A stretch of DNA of 64,000 bases, taken from positions 1 to 64,000 of the forward strand of contig NZ_JBHSHL010000005.1 of NCBI RefSeq assembly GCF_042652965.1, in the 5' to 3' direction. Both the position numbers and the translations under genes were made by a program. Shown one piece after another: positions 43,108 through 53,408 of this stretch (positions within the stretch are counted from its first letter, which is position 1; every line of letters begins with the position of its first letter). Source of the stretch: Filifactor villosus. GTDB lineage: Bacteria; Bacillota; Clostridia; Peptostreptococcales; Filifactoraceae. The notes beneath the pieces are model-generated. The model was given only the letters and a program-made list of their open reading frames with translations, was not told the origin of the DNA and did not search any database.

Positions 43108-46100
43108 ATGAACCTCAAAAAAGTAAAAAACACAGTGACTTCGTCGCTGGGCAAGAGAATTCTTGCAGGGGTCTTAAGTACCTTAATGGTATTTGGGGGC
43201 AATATTCCAGCTTCTTATGCAGCAAGTCCTTTTGATGGAACAGACTTGAATATCGTAGTTGTTGCGGGAAAAGAGCATAGACCGATTATCCAAATGTTTA
43301 ATAAGAAGAATAACAATGGTAAATATCAGTATGGTGAGAGTAACGGTTTTCAAATGGTTACAGGTCAGGCAATTGAAAAGGACCAAAACAATAGACCGAA
43401 ACCACCAGTAGATCCTGCGACTGAGCCTGGGTTTAGTGACTTGACACAGGAAGAGCAAGCCGAGAAAATAGAACTCTATCAAGAGGCACTTGCAAAATAT
43501 CCGGGAGAGGTTGCCGATTACTTTAGGGATCGTAACAGCTGGAAGCAGCCAGGGATTGATTTCGGAGGAACGACCTTTACACAGGGTAAATTAAAAGATT
43601 TTACTGTTGCAGCGGGTCTTACAACAGCAGCTTCTCAGACGGCATTGGATCTTTTTGCCGCTCCTCCCACAGTACAAAACGGTGCCAACGGTTCGGGTTA
43701 TATTACTCTTAAAGGAAAGGCGAAAGCCAATCCTGCCCTTGATTTGGAAGTAATCTTTGAGGTCATCGATCGTCAGGATGCGGCTGCCGATGATCCCACA
43801 AACTTTACTACCCTAAAGGACAGGGCAAACTATATTGTTAAGGTAACCAACCCTCTTCCTGATTCATTGCAAGGAAAGGATCAGTTTACACAAGCAGACT
43901 TGACAGCATTAAATGATTTGAAGGCAGAAGTCTTCGGTCTTTCTTGGAACGTGGATACCTATATTATGACTGTTGACTCTGCACCTTTCTTTGGAAAAGG
44001 GATTAACCAGTTCTCAACAGCAAATGTAACGATTGGATTTCCTACAAATATTACAAACAACTTGAGTAATGACCAAAAGAAAGCGTTGTTTGGTGTAGAT
44101 GATAGCGGAAACGGAAAAGATCCGCATAACGACAATATTCCGGAATACCTTTATGCATCTAACTATACTCAAGGACAAAATCCTGCGGATTTGCGTGTAG
44201 CGATTATCTATCCTCAGGCTAATGCGTCCAAAACCATTAAAAATATTACCAATAAGGGAAAACCGGCTCTTAATTCTTCGGGAAAACCCTTTATCGGAAC
44301 AGCCGGTGACGAAGATGCAAAGTATTGGGAGGTACCGAACTACTTCGGAATGGGAGCCTATGATCCGATTCACAGTACTTCAAATGTAATGCACTACTTC
44401 TGGCATGCTGATACTAACCAGGGTAGTGGAGATAGTGGTCATATTGTAAGATACGACCCCAAGGTTGTTCTGCCGGGTGAGACCCTCTACTTTGGTGTCA
44501 CCTACGGTAATGCCAGTGTGGATACCAAGAATCCCAACGGTCCCTACCTTTTAAAGAACAACCCGGATACCGACGTTACCGTATCCAACAACGAATATGG
44601 AACCTTTGGTCTCGACCTTCGTTACGGAAATACGGGAGCGGCCGTTTACAATGCGGAAGTAGTAATGTATCTGCCGAAGGAATATATCGTGGCGGATCCT
44701 TCTATGGAAACCTCGGATATCACTTCGGAAAAGTGGATCAAATCAGACACTACTGTTGTTAAGAATGTAAACAATAAAGATGTTGAGTGCTATGTATGGA
44801 GAAGAAAAGTAGGCACTTTAAATCCTGGTGAAAGTTCGATTACCAAGCCGGTTGTCCTTAGAGGATATCCTCAGAGGGGCAATCGTAATGACGGACAACG
44901 ACAATTCCCTGATGGCAACGGAGTTATTCCTGCCTATGCCTTTGAACTGGAATATGCAACAGTTGAAGGAGGTCCTCTTAAAGTTCCTGTTAAGGGAGAG
45001 CCTGAATACACCTATACCCATAAGGATGTAGGAATTCGTCTGCCCTACCTTGCTCCGGTGAACCTTAGAGGAACCATCTGGAGAGACCTTGACGGTAACG
45101 GCCAGTTGATTCCAAAAGAAGGACTTTTGAATGTAGTTGCAAAAATTGAAAATGAGCCGAATAAGCCGCTCACTCAAAAGACGGAAGTCGGAGGAGTGTT
45201 CAAGTTTGTTAACGGCTATGCTTCGGATACCAATCCGGAATATACCGTCTCGTTTAATTTGGATCCTCCAAATGATGCGAGAATGGAGAAGTATATCTGG
45301 ACCTTTGATAAGGACTACACCTTTGAGAAGTCCAAGGCATCTCTGAAGGAGCAGTATGCGGATAATGATAAACCTCTGGTCGATTCTATGGTGGAAGACG
45401 GTCACTACTATGCCGGAAATCCGGAAGATAAGATCAACGGTCTTAATATTATTAAGACAAGACCTCATGCACCAAGTATCTTTGAGAAGTTTGAACCGGG
45501 TGAAGACGCCCTAGGTAATGTGACTTTCACTTTTAAGTTGGATCCGGCACAGTATGACGGAAGTCTAATCGACTTTAGAGTCAAGGAAGTGTTGGCAGGA
45601 AAGGTTAACATTTATCCCTACTTGGATCAAAATAATGATCACCAATATCAACCGACGGATAGCTATATTAAGAAGGGACTGTACAAACTGACGGGACCTT
45701 CCGCAAACAAACAGGGAGAGGCGACCAATGAAGATGACAAGCATAAGATTAAACTCCCTGCGTTTGATAACTACAAGTTGGCCTATAGTGCACCTTACGG
45801 TTTTAGAACGATCGACGGTTTAAGGATTAAGGACGTTAATATCCAAAATCTGGAGTCCCTATTCCAAAAACCGAACGGAACCGATGTTCCCATCGAGTTG
45901 ATTGCCAAAGATATCCGTTTTGCTGACTCTGTAGGTAATGACGCGGAATACCCCAATATGGTCAAAGAGCCTAAGGGAACTCTTCAGGCAAATGGAGAAC
46001 TGGTAGTAAAATTGGATTCTCAGGCAGCCCCTGTGGAGCACACTTTGTTGTTCAATGCATGGAACGGAGCGGATTCACAACAAAAACCGCTGCTGATCGA

Positions 46101-49100
46101 TCCTGCGACTTTGGATAGAGCAGGTCAGTTTAACTGGGAATTGACATCGGATACCGGTATCCTTGAATCCGGTCATGATCAAGGAAAATTGTCCAGTGAC
46201 GGTAAGATCACTCTCAAGGCGGATGCTTCGGGAGAAGCTAAGATTAAGGTCAGCTGGAAAGATAATCCGAATATCTTCGATATCGTAACCGTTAAGGTCA
46301 AAAAACCTCAACCTCCAATCGAACAACCCGGAGAGCAGATTTTAGACTTTGTCGTTGAACCTGATGTATCAGTTGCAGTTGGAAGAAAGAGTCCTCTTCT
46401 TACGCTTAAGGCAAAAGTTAGAACGGTTGATGGTAGAGAAGAACTAAGAGAGGTTCATCCCGATCAATTGGAGGAATTCACCTCTGCGGGAGCAAATGAG
46501 TTTGAGATCCTACCTCCTCAAGGAGATAGTAAGAAATTCCAAGTAAAAGGCTTGGGAGCCGGCGGACCGTATAACTACCATATCAAATATGGTAACCAAG
46601 ACTATACACCGACCGGAACTGTTAAGGTAACACCTCATAACTTTACACCACAAAGTCACCGTCTGGAACTGACACCGGAGATTGTACGTGTAAAAGTAAG
46701 CGAGACTCTTGATGTTGCTTACAAGTTAGCTTCTCTAGTCGATCCTCAATACGACCAAGCAAATGCAGAGACCTTATTGACCCAATCCGACTTCTTAGAG
46801 CCTAAAGCTGAGTTTGAAGGTGGAGTGAAGACAAGGATCAAAGGTCTTATAGTAGGAACAACGACACTCAAGCTTGCAGTAGGAAACATTACCAAGGATG
46901 TAACTGTTATCGTCTACGATGACAATACACCTCCTCCTGCAGATGGAAAGATCGGATTTGAAGAGATCGCACCTAAGAAAAACGGTCTTTTGAAACCGAA
47001 TGAAGAAGCGAAATACAAACTTTTCCTCGACACCAACGGCGATGGAATCAAACAGCCGAATGAAGAGTATTTGAAAAACAGCGATCAGGTAGATTTAAGT
47101 CCTCAAGGGGCTCATGTAACTGTAGCACCTGCACCGGGTTCGCCTAATTCTCCTTTGGTTGCCGTTGTAACCGGAGTTACTCCGGGAGCGGATGCTCTTA
47201 AGGCTAAGGTCAACCTTCCTTCCGGTAGGGTCTACGAGGGTGAAGAACCTCTAACCGTTGTTCCGGATGCTTCAGCCTTGAATGAATTGAAGCTTGAACC
47301 TGAGCAAATTATTATTAAACAAGGTGAAACAAATGAACAAATAATTGTCAAAGCCGATTATCAGCCACCTACAGGTGAAGTGGAACTGGATAGAAACCTG
47401 TATAACCTGAACTTTGCGCCGAACGGAATCGCAAGCGAATACGGAGACAAGACCGGTAAGAATATCCGAATCAAGGGAGATAACGTTGGTATCACGGATG
47501 TAAAAGCGACCTTTGAAGGCAAAGAAGTAGCCGGAAAAGTCATTGTTATTCCGGCTGATACCAAGCTTGTGATCAAAGATGAACCTATTTGGGTGAAGAA
47601 AAATGAAAATAAAACACCTGAAATCGAGTTTGTAAGCAACGGTCAACCTCTGCCTCAAGAGTTACAGGATGTATTGAAGCCCCTTGTAAGGCTAGAGTCT
47701 GAAGATCCAAGTGTTGCGGCTGCAACTCCTACCAAGGAGCTGAATGGAGCGGAAATCGGAAGAACAAAAATTACTGCGAGCCTACCGAATTTCCCTGGTA
47801 TCAAAGATACGAAAGATGTCTTTGTATACGATGACGGAGCTTTAAAGATTCCTGATACCGAACTTGTAACCAACCAGATCAAATCTGTTCCGGTACAGCT
47901 GGTAAATGGCACTCAAATCACTCCGGTCCCTGCAAAATATGTAAGATTGAAAGTGGTTGATCCTACCATTGCAGATCTTGATATCAATTCAGTCAATACA
48001 ATGATTCCTCCGACTGCCGAAGGAAGAGTGGTAAGAGGAGATCTTGCAAAGGTAAAAGGAATCTCTACAGTAGGTACTCGTGATACCAAACTTATCGCGA
48101 CTATTCCTTCCGAAAATCTAACTGCTGAAGGGAATATAAGGGTTCTTGCAGGATATACCTTTGAAGGACCTCTTACAGTACAACCGAACCGTGTAGATCT
48201 GTGGAATGAGGACGACAAGGTAGAACTTGTTGTAAAAGACAAGAACGGCCGTGAAGTACCTCCGGATCTTTTGACAGGCTTGGTACCTGTAGATCCTACA
48301 AAGAACGAGGTTCTTGTGGAAGACGGAAGAATCTTTGTTAAGAAGAAACCGGGAACGACTACGGAACCCAACAGCTTGACAATAGGTTTGACCGGAGATG
48401 CGAATCCCCCGGCAAGCGTAACTATTGTCAACCACGATGCAAATACCCAAGGACAAGAGCATATTTTGGAAGTTCCTGATTTTGCAATGGCTGTATCAGA
48501 AACCAAAGATCTGAGATTTGATCAGATTATGGTAAGACCCAAGACAGGTGGAGCAGCCAAGCCTCTGAGAGACTATATTACGGACAGAACAAATGTCTTT
48601 GTTCAACCGAACAACCAGCTTTTGAATGGTAAGGTTTCTATTGCGGATCCGGATACTACAACTCCAAACGCAGCTGATATTGTAAAAGTATTTACGGGAG
48701 TTGTACCGGGAGCATCCTCCTACAAGGTTACAGTTACACTTCCCGGAACAGGAGAGATCCTATCTGCGGAAGGAAAACTTGCAATTCATAAGGATATGCA
48801 AAGAACTAAGAAACTTGTAGTAGTGAAATCCGTATTCAATCCGTCTACAGGCCTTATGGATGCAGTGCCTTTGCAACCGGGAGAAGAAGTACCGGTTAAT
48901 ACACCGCTTAGTGTTCAACTGCACTTGACGGATCCTTATGATCCGAGTGATGTTCAGGTCGTATCCGGAGCGGCTCTGCCATACTTTGTAGATGATTTGA
49001 AACCGGCTGTGGGATCTAACTTCAAGATCAGCACGGTGGGAGAGCTTATCCAAAAAGTACCGACAAACGGAGCAGATATTCAAGTAACAGGAACTTTGGT

Positions 49101-51354
49101 AGATCCTCATGGACCTGCTTTGGAAGATTCTCAACCGTTTAAACTTTCAGGAGTACAACCGATCGCACCGAAACCGGGACCGATCAAGGTTGAACCGAAA
49201 CAACTCCTGATCCCCGTAAACGGAACAGGAACCATTACAGGTATCACCTATGCGGACGGAACACCTGTACCTGCAAATAAGATCAGTATCAGACCTGCGA
49301 ATCCGGCGATTGCGGACAACGGAGCTACTCCGAATACCATCGACGGAAAGACGCCGGGAGATACGGAAGTCTATGTAGTGGTAGAAGGATATCCGCCGGT
49401 AAAAGTACCTGTAAAAGTATATGATGAAACCAATGCAAATGTCGGAGTAAATCCGGATCCGAATGATCCGAACATCGGAGCAAATCCGAATGATCCGAAC
49501 TATCCGGGAGGCTTCCCTGTACCGAATGAGATCGTAATGGTACCGGTCAGAGGAGAAGTACCCTTTGTTTTGGATATCAACGGTGTACCTGTATCTGCCG
49601 ATGAGTTTGATGTAGTAGTGAACTCCGGCGGTATGACGACACACAGTGCTATCGACATGAGCACAGGTAAGATTTCAGGTATCACAGCGGGTACGGATAC
49701 AGCGGAATTTACGTTGAAATCGAATCCGAATATCAAGAAAGTTCTAAAAATCGTTGTATTTGATCCGAATGTAGCTACCGTACCTTCGATTCGAATCACG
49801 GATAAACCGATTGTATTCAGACAAAATGGAGACTCCAATGTTATGATTAACGCGGTCGTTGATTTGAACGGAGCACCGAATGCTACCGTAATGTGGATCG
49901 TTGAGGATGTCGGAGTTGCCTCATTTGCAGGTACGAATTCATTGACAGAACCATCGTCTTCGAATCCGGCTCACAGCGTATCCTTGAATTGGGAGACCAC
50001 TGCTCCCAGAACAACCAAACTGACAGCCATTGTTTTGGAAAGTGGAAAACTTGATACAACGATTCTGTCAGGAAAAGAAATTGAAGTGGATTATATCGAC
50101 TATATCGCACCGAAGCCTTTGGAAGCGGAAAAAGACGTTCCGAAGTCCTTGGATGCTATGGGACCGTTTAATATCAAGATGTATGATAACAACGGAAACG
50201 AATATCCTCTGTCGATCGCTGACTTTGATGTAGTAGGTGCGGACGGACCGATCACCTTGAGCGGACCTGATAACAGAATTATCACCGCTACAGGCGTAGG
50301 ACCGAAAACATTGAAACTTCGTCATAAGACAAGCGGAAAAGAAATTGAAGTACCGGTAAGTATTCCGGAAGATGCTACTGCAAACCAAGCAGTCATCACC
50401 TTTGATCCCAATGGAGGAACCTTAACAGGTCCTGCAACTCAAATGGTAGAAAAAGGAAGACCTGCTAACTTGCCGACACCGACAAGACCGGGATATACCT
50501 TTGACGGATGGTACGATGCAAGCGGACGTAGATATGACAGCTCTACACCGATTACAGCTGATGTTGCCCTAACTGCACGTTGGACTCAATCCGGCGGCGG
50601 AAGTTCAGGTGGCGGCGGCGGAGGCGGCGGTGGAGGTGGCGGAGGCCAACCTTCTGCACCGAAACCGGCTCCTACACCTACTCCTACACCTGCTCCGGTA
50701 CCCACTCCTACACCGGGTCCGAGTGGAGATGACAAGGGTTATATCGAGTTGAACAAAAATGCGAAGTTTGCTTATATCACAGGATATCCCGACAAGACCG
50801 TGAAAGCGGGAGCTCCGATTACCAGAGCTGAGGTATCCGCAATCTTTGCAAGATTGATGAAGAGTGCGATCCTTATGGATGAAAACTATCGTTCTCAATT
50901 TGGCGATGTAAGATCGGGCGTATGGTACACGAACTACATCGGATACCTGGAAGGATTCAACATCTTAACAGGATACCCCGATGGAAGTTTCCGACCGAAC
51001 AACCATATTACAAGAGCTGAGTTTGCAGTAATCATCTCCAAGTTTGCACAGTTGAAGACAGATACACCTTCCAAGTTCAAAGATGTCAACGATTCTCACT
51101 GGGCTAAGAAATACGTGGATAACGCGGTAGCTCAAGGATGGATGGGCGGATATCCGGATGGAAGCTTCAAGCCGAACCAGCCGATCACAAGAGCGGAAGT
51201 TGTTACTGTAGTAAACAAAATGATTGAAAGATCTCCACAAAAAGACTCCTTGTCCAAGTCAGACAGATACAAAGACTTGAAACAAGATTACTGGGCTTAT
51301 GCGGACGTACTTGAAGCAAGTACCGACCATACCGTAGGATCGAACCACAAGTAA
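43108..51354 (+). CDS. Giant SLH-anchored surface protein 2
   Basis: 2748 residues, ATG with AAAGGAGG upstream. Signal peptide to about residue 39 (VLSTLMVFGGNIPASYA). An SdrD B/Cna-B-like domain begins near 650 (LRGTIWRDLDGNGQLIPKEGLLNVVAKIENE) and has Asp/Asn-rich loops resembling calcium sites; more such loops read DQNNDHQYQPTDSY and DTNGDGIKQPNEEY. A long series of Big-type Ig-like domains fills about 1070-2420. An InlB-type repeat (ITFDPNGGTLTGP...YTFDGWYDASG) follows, then a poly-Gly and Pro-Thr linker (2495-2540). Three SLH repeats lie at about 2545-2748. Both giant proteins share the C-terminal EASTDHT sequence. Secreted and cell-wall bound; role probably structural or adhesive. Confidence 0.88.
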   Translation: MNLKKVKNTVTSSLGKRILAGVLSTLMVFGGNIPASYAASPFDGTDLNIVVVAGKEHRPIIQMFNKKNNNGKYQYGESNGFQMVTGQAIEKDQNNRPKPPVDPATEPGFSDLTQEEQAEKIELYQEALAKYPGEVADYFRDRNSWKQPGIDFGGTTFTQGKLKDFTVAAGLTTAASQTALDLFAAPPTVQNGANGSGYITLKGKAKANPALDLEVIFEVIDRQDAAADDPTNFTTLKDRANYIVKVTNPLPDSLQGKDQFTQADLTALNDLKAEVFGLSWNVDTYIMTVDSAPFFGKGINQFSTANVTIGFPTNITNNLSNDQKKALFGVDDSGNGKDPHNDNIPEYLYASNYTQGQNPADLRVAIIYPQANASKTIKNITNKGKPALNSSGKPFIGTAGDEDAKYWEVPNYFGMGAYDPIHSTSNVMHYFWHADTNQGSGDSGHIVRYDPKVVLPGETLYFGVTYGNASVDTKNPNGPYLLKNNPDTDVTVSNNEYGTFGLDLRYGNTGAAVYNAEVVMYLPKEYIVADPSMETSDITSEKWIKSDTTVVKNVNNKDVECYVWRRKVGTLNPGESSITKPVVLRGYPQRGNRNDGQRQFPDGNGVIPAYAFELEYATVEGGPLKVPVKGEPEYTYTHKDVGIRLPYLAPVNLRGTIWRDLDGNGQLIPKEGLLNVVAKIENEPNKPLTQKTEVGGVFKFVNGYASDTNPEYTVSFNLDPPNDARMEKYIWTFDKDYTFEKSKASLKEQYADNDKPLVDSMVEDGHYYAGNPEDKINGLNIIKTRPHAPSIFEKFEPGEDALGNVTFTFKLDPAQYDGSLIDFRVKEVLAGKVNIYPYLDQNNDHQYQPTDSYIKKGLYKLTGPSANKQGEATNEDDKHKIKLPAFDNYKLAYSAPYGFRTIDGLRIKDVNIQNLESLFQKPNGTDVPIELIAKDIRFADSVGNDAEYPNMVKEPKGTLQANGELVVKLDSQAAPVEHTLLFNAWNGADSQQKPLLIDPATLDRAGQFNWELTSDTGILESGHDQGKLSSDGKITLKADASGEAKIKVSWKDNPNIFDIVTVKVKKPQPPIEQPGEQILDFVVEPDVSVAVGRKSPLLTLKAKVRTVDGREELREVHPDQLEEFTSAGANEFEILPPQGDSKKFQVKGLGAGGPYNYHIKYGNQDYTPTGTVKVTPHNFTPQSHRLELTPEIVRVKVSETLDVAYKLASLVDPQYDQANAETLLTQSDFLEPKAEFEGGVKTRIKGLIVGTTTLKLAVGNITKDVTVIVYDDNTPPPADGKIGFEEIAPKKNGLLKPNEEAKYKLFLDTNGDGIKQPNEEYLKNSDQVDLSPQGAHVTVAPAPGSPNSPLVAVVTGVTPGADALKAKVNLPSGRVYEGEEPLTVVPDASALNELKLEPEQIIIKQGETNEQIIVKADYQPPTGEVELDRNLYNLNFAPNGIASEYGDKTGKNIRIKGDNVGITDVKATFEGKEVAGKVIVIPADTKLVIKDEPIWVKKNENKTPEIEFVSNGQPLPQELQDVLKPLVRLESEDPSVAAATPTKELNGAEIGRTKITASLPNFPGIKDTKDVFVYDDGALKIPDTELVTNQIKSVPVQLVNGTQITPVPAKYVRLKVVDPTIADLDINSVNTMIPPTAEGRVVRGDLAKVKGISTVGTRDTKLIATIPSENLTAEGNIRVLAGYTFEGPLTVQPNRVDLWNEDDKVELVVKDKNGREVPPDLLTGLVPVDPTKNEVLVEDGRIFVKKKPGTTTEPNSLTIGLTGDANPPASVTIVNHDANTQGQEHILEVPDFAMAVSETKDLRFDQIMVRPKTGGAAKPLRDYITDRTNVFVQPNNQLLNGKVSIADPDTTTPNAADIVKVFTGVVPGASSYKVTVTLPGTGEILSAEGKLAIHKDMQRTKKLVVVKSVFNPSTGLMDAVPLQPGEEVPVNTPLSVQLHLTDPYDPSDVQVVSGAALPYFVDDLKPAVGSNFKISTVGELIQKVPTNGADIQVTGTLVDPHGPALEDSQPFKLSGVQPIAPKPGPIKVEPKQLLIPVNGTGTITGITYADGTPVPANKISIRPANPAIADNGATPNTIDGKTPGDTEVYVVVEGYPPVKVPVKVYDETNANVGVNPDPNDPNIGANPNDPNYPGGFPVPNEIVMVPVRGEVPFVLDINGVPVSADEFDVVVNSGGMTTHSAIDMSTGKISGITAGTDTAEFTLKSNPNIKKVLKIVVFDPNVATVPSIRITDKPIVFRQNGDSNVMINAVVDLNGAPNATVMWIVEDVGVASFAGTNSLTEPSSSNPAHSVSLNWETTAPRTTKLTAIVLESGKLDTTILSGKEIEVDYIDYIAPKPLEAEKDVPKSLDAMGPFNIKMYDNNGNEYPLSIADFDVVGADGPITLSGPDNRIITATGVGPKTLKLRHKTSGKEIEVPVSIPEDATANQAVITFDPNGGTLTGPATQMVEKGRPANLPTPTRPGYTFDGWYDASGRRYDSSTPITADVALTARWTQSGGGSSGGGGGGGGGGGGGQPSAPKPAPTPTPTPAPVPTPTPGPSGDDKGYIELNKNAKFAYITGYPDKTVKAGAPITRAEVSAIFARLMKSAILMDENYRSQFGDVRSGVWYTNYIGYLEGFNILTGYPDGSFRPNNHITRAEFAVIISKFAQLKTDTPSKFKDVNDSHWAKKYVDNAVAQGWMGGYPDGSFKPNQPITRAEVVTVVNKMIERSPQKDSLSKSDRYKDLKQDYWAYADVLEASTDHTVGSNHK

Positions 51355-51391
51355 GATTCGAGTATCTTTTCGAAGAAATCTTTTGACAAAG

Positions 51392-51425
51392 AAAATCCCC
51401 CTGCACTATGCGGGGGGATTTTTTT
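51392..51425 (+). terminator. Terminator after SLH protein 2
   Basis: AATCCCCC-tgcactatgc-GGGGGGATT followed by T7. Confidence 0.85.
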
Positions 51426-51426
51426 C

Positions 51427-51455
51427 TTGCAAGGAAAGATATTTTGTGATAAACT
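51427..51455 (+). promoter_or_regulatory. Promoter of the rpsF-ssb-rpsR operon
   Basis: TTGCAA, 17-nt spacer, TAAACT, 90 bases upstream of rpsF and just after the SLH terminator. Confidence 0.55.
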
Positions 51456-51543
51456 AATTAAGTATGAAATTTCAATTCCATGTTGAAGTGATACATCTTT
51501 CTGCTCGAAAGAGCCGTTATAGTCCAAAGGGAGGTGAAGAGAA

Positions 51544-51831
51544 ATGAGAAATTATGAACTGATCTATATTCTTAAACCGAATGTAGAAGAAGATGTGAAG
51601 GAAGCGGTGTTGGCAAAGGTAAAATCCGTAATCGAAGAAGGCAAGGGCGAGATCGACAAGGTTGATGTTTGGGGAAATCGCAAAATGGCTTACGAGATTG
51701 AAGATTTTACAGACGGATACTACGTATTGGTAGTATTCAAGGCGGATATCGATGTTCCGAAGGAAGTTGAGCGTAACTTGAAGATCAACGACAAAGTAAT
51801 TCGTCAAATGATCGTTCATGTGGAAGCGTAA
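51544..51831 (+). CDS. rpsF: Ribosomal protein bS6
   Basis: 95 residues, ATG after GGGAGGTGAAGAGAA. MRNYELIYILKPNVEED, KVDVWGNRKMAYEIEDFTDGYYVLVVF and the basic C-terminal segment are typical bS6, which binds bS18 on the 30S platform. First gene of the conserved rpsF-ssb-rpsR operon. Confidence 0.96.
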   Translation: MRNYELIYILKPNVEEDVKEAVLAKVKSVIEEGKGEIDKVDVWGNRKMAYEIEDFTDGYYVLVVFKADIDVPKEVERNLKINDKVIRQMIVHVEA

Positions 51832-51848
51832 GAAAAGGATGGTTTGAG

Positions 51849-52352
51849 ATGAATATTGCGATATTGATCGGACGATTGACCAGAGACCCTGAACTTCGCT
51901 ATATTCCGTCTACCGGAAAGGCAGTATCCACATTTTCGATTGCGGTGGATCGAACCTATACTTCCAAAACGGGAGAGAAGATGACGGATTTTTTCAATAT
52001 TGTCGTTTGGGGAAAAACAGCGGAAAACTGTGCCAACTACCTTGCAAAAGGAAGGCTTGTCGCTGTGAAGGGTTCCATTGAAAACAGAAGCTACGAGACA
52101 CAAACCGGAGAAAAACGTTATGTGACCGAAATCGTAGCGGAAAACGTTCAGTTCCTTGAATGGGGCGATAGAAACCAAAGAAGTAACACACAGACCGGAG
52201 CGTCGTATCAGGAATATCAAGGTGGTCCTCAGAATGTATTCGAGCCGACAGGGTTCGCAGGAGCAGGTGCATCCGCACCGGCGACCTATCAGCCCAAGGG
52301 TCTGGATGAGGACGGATACCGAGAACTGGAAGACGATGACGTACCGTTCTAA
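51849..52352 (+). CDS. ssb: Single-stranded DNA-binding protein
   Basis: 167 residues. The OB fold (residues 1-110) starts MNIAILIGRLTRDPELRYIPSTGKAVSTFSIAVDR. A flexible Gly/Gln/Pro-rich tail ends in the acidic tip DDDVPF, which recruits repair and replication partners. Essential in replication and recombination. It lies between rpsF and rpsR, as in most Firmicutes. Confidence 0.96.
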   Translation: MNIAILIGRLTRDPELRYIPSTGKAVSTFSIAVDRTYTSKTGEKMTDFFNIVVWGKTAENCANYLAKGRLVAVKGSIENRSYETQTGEKRYVTEIVAENVQFLEWGDRNQRSNTQTGASYQEYQGGPQNVFEPTGFAGAGASAPATYQPKGLDEDGYRELEDDDVPF

Positions 52353-52369
52353 GTAAAGGAGGGAAAATC

Positions 52370-52603
52370 ATGGCATTCCAAAAAGGAAATGTAAGAAAGA
52401 GAAGAAAAGCGGATCCGTTTGCAGGAGATAAGATCAACCTTATCGACTACAAAGATGTTGCACTTTTGAGAAAATATATCTCCGAAAGAGGTAAAATTCT
52501 TCCCAGAAGAGTGACGGGAACATCTGCAAAAGCTCAAAGAAAGCTGACTCTAGCGATCAAACGTGCAAGAAACATTGCACTTTTGCCATATACAGTAGAC
52601 TAG
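52370..52603 (+). CDS. rpsR: Ribosomal protein bS18
   Basis: 77 residues, ATG after AAGGAGGGAAAATC. The motif FAGDKINLIDYKDVALLRKYISERGKILPRRVTGTSAKAQRKL is typical bS18; it pairs with bS6 on the 30S subunit. Last gene of the operon, followed by a terminator. Confidence 0.96.
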   Translation: MAFQKGNVRKRRKADPFAGDKINLIDYKDVALLRKYISERGKILPRRVTGTSAKAQRKLTLAIKRARNIALLPYTVD

Positions 52604-52608
52604 AAACA

Positions 52609-52645
52609 AGGTCTCAAAGGTCGATTGGCCTTTGAGATTTTTTAT
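52609..52645 (+). terminator. Terminator after rpsR
   Basis: Stem TCTCAAAGG-tcgatt-GGCCTTTGAGA followed by TTTTTTAT. Confidence 0.75.
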
Positions 52646-52675
52646 ATGGAAGGATGGATTTTGAGGAGGGTAACG

Positions 52676-53071
52676 ATGTACCAAAAAATTGGAGATGAAG
52701 TTTTGGATTCCGTTGAAGTAGCGAAAAAAATCGAAGAGAATACCCCTTTTCGCCTGATCAATGATTTGACCGGAGCAACGGGAAGAGAGGACGCCATAGG
52801 ACTGCGTCTCGCTTGCAAAATCCGAGCGATTCCCGGTTTTGAGTCAAAAGCTCAACCGGATGAAGAAACTGTCAATGCAGCCATGGAAGCACTGGATGAA
52901 TTTAGCTACATGGAATTAAAAAAGGTGTTGTATAACCGCTATGCCTATATGAGTTTCGCCTACGGTTATAATGAGGTTGAAGAGGACATCCTCTTTGTAC
53001 TTGTTCTTATGCTTCGAGAGATCAAAGAAGCAAAACTGAAGGATGTTGTTAATCGACTCCTAAAACTTTAA
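52676..53071 (+). CDS. Conserved-looking cytoplasmic protein of unknown function
   Basis: 131 residues from the ATG at 52676, with GAGGAGGGTAACG upstream. Mostly helical and acidic (MYQKIGDEVLDSVEVAKKIEENTPFRLINDLTG...MEALDEFSYMELKKVLYNRYAYMSFAYGYNEVEEDILFVLVLMLREIKEAKLK). No signal peptide, membrane helix or motif that I recognise. It stands alone after the rpsF operon terminator. Confidence 0.6.
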   Translation: MYQKIGDEVLDSVEVAKKIEENTPFRLINDLTGATGREDAIGLRLACKIRAIPGFESKAQPDEETVNAAMEALDEFSYMELKKVLYNRYAYMSFAYGYNEVEEDILFVLVLMLREIKEAKLKDVVNRLLKL

Positions 53072-53408
53072 AAACATTCCTAACCTCTAATAATTATCAG
53101 TTGATAATAAATATCGCAAAATAAAGTGTTTTAAAAAGAGTTGAGAGGGTATATAAAACACTGGAATACAAACGGTAATATGAAACATTGAAAAAAACAT
53201 ACAGCAAAAATACAAAAAAAGATTTTTTCACTTGACATTGTAATGATTTCATATTAAAATTGGTTCCAAGGGGATAGTTTGTTAATACTATGATTCGATG
53301 GAACTGCCGTATCTATGTAACGACCGATATAGTTTTGATGGGAAAAAGGTTACATCATAGGACAGTTTAAACGAAGAATAGGATAAAATGATTAGAGGGG
53401 GAATTGAA
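53072..53408. other. Upstream region of rubrerythrin with promoter, dyad and repeat-like insert
   Basis: An AT-rich dyad ATTATCA-gt-TGATAAT lies at 53093-53108 and resembles half-sites of Fur/PerR boxes in reversed order. The promoter is at 53232-53260. Between promoter and gene, 53287-53380 begins TACTATGATTCGATGG and ends AACGAAGAATAGGA, like a degenerate member of the TACTATT repeat families. Confidence 0.35.
53232..53260 (+). promoter_or_regulatory. Promoter of rubrerythrin
   Basis: TTGACA, 17-nt spacer, TAAAAT; about 150 bases upstream of the start codon. Confidence 0.55.
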
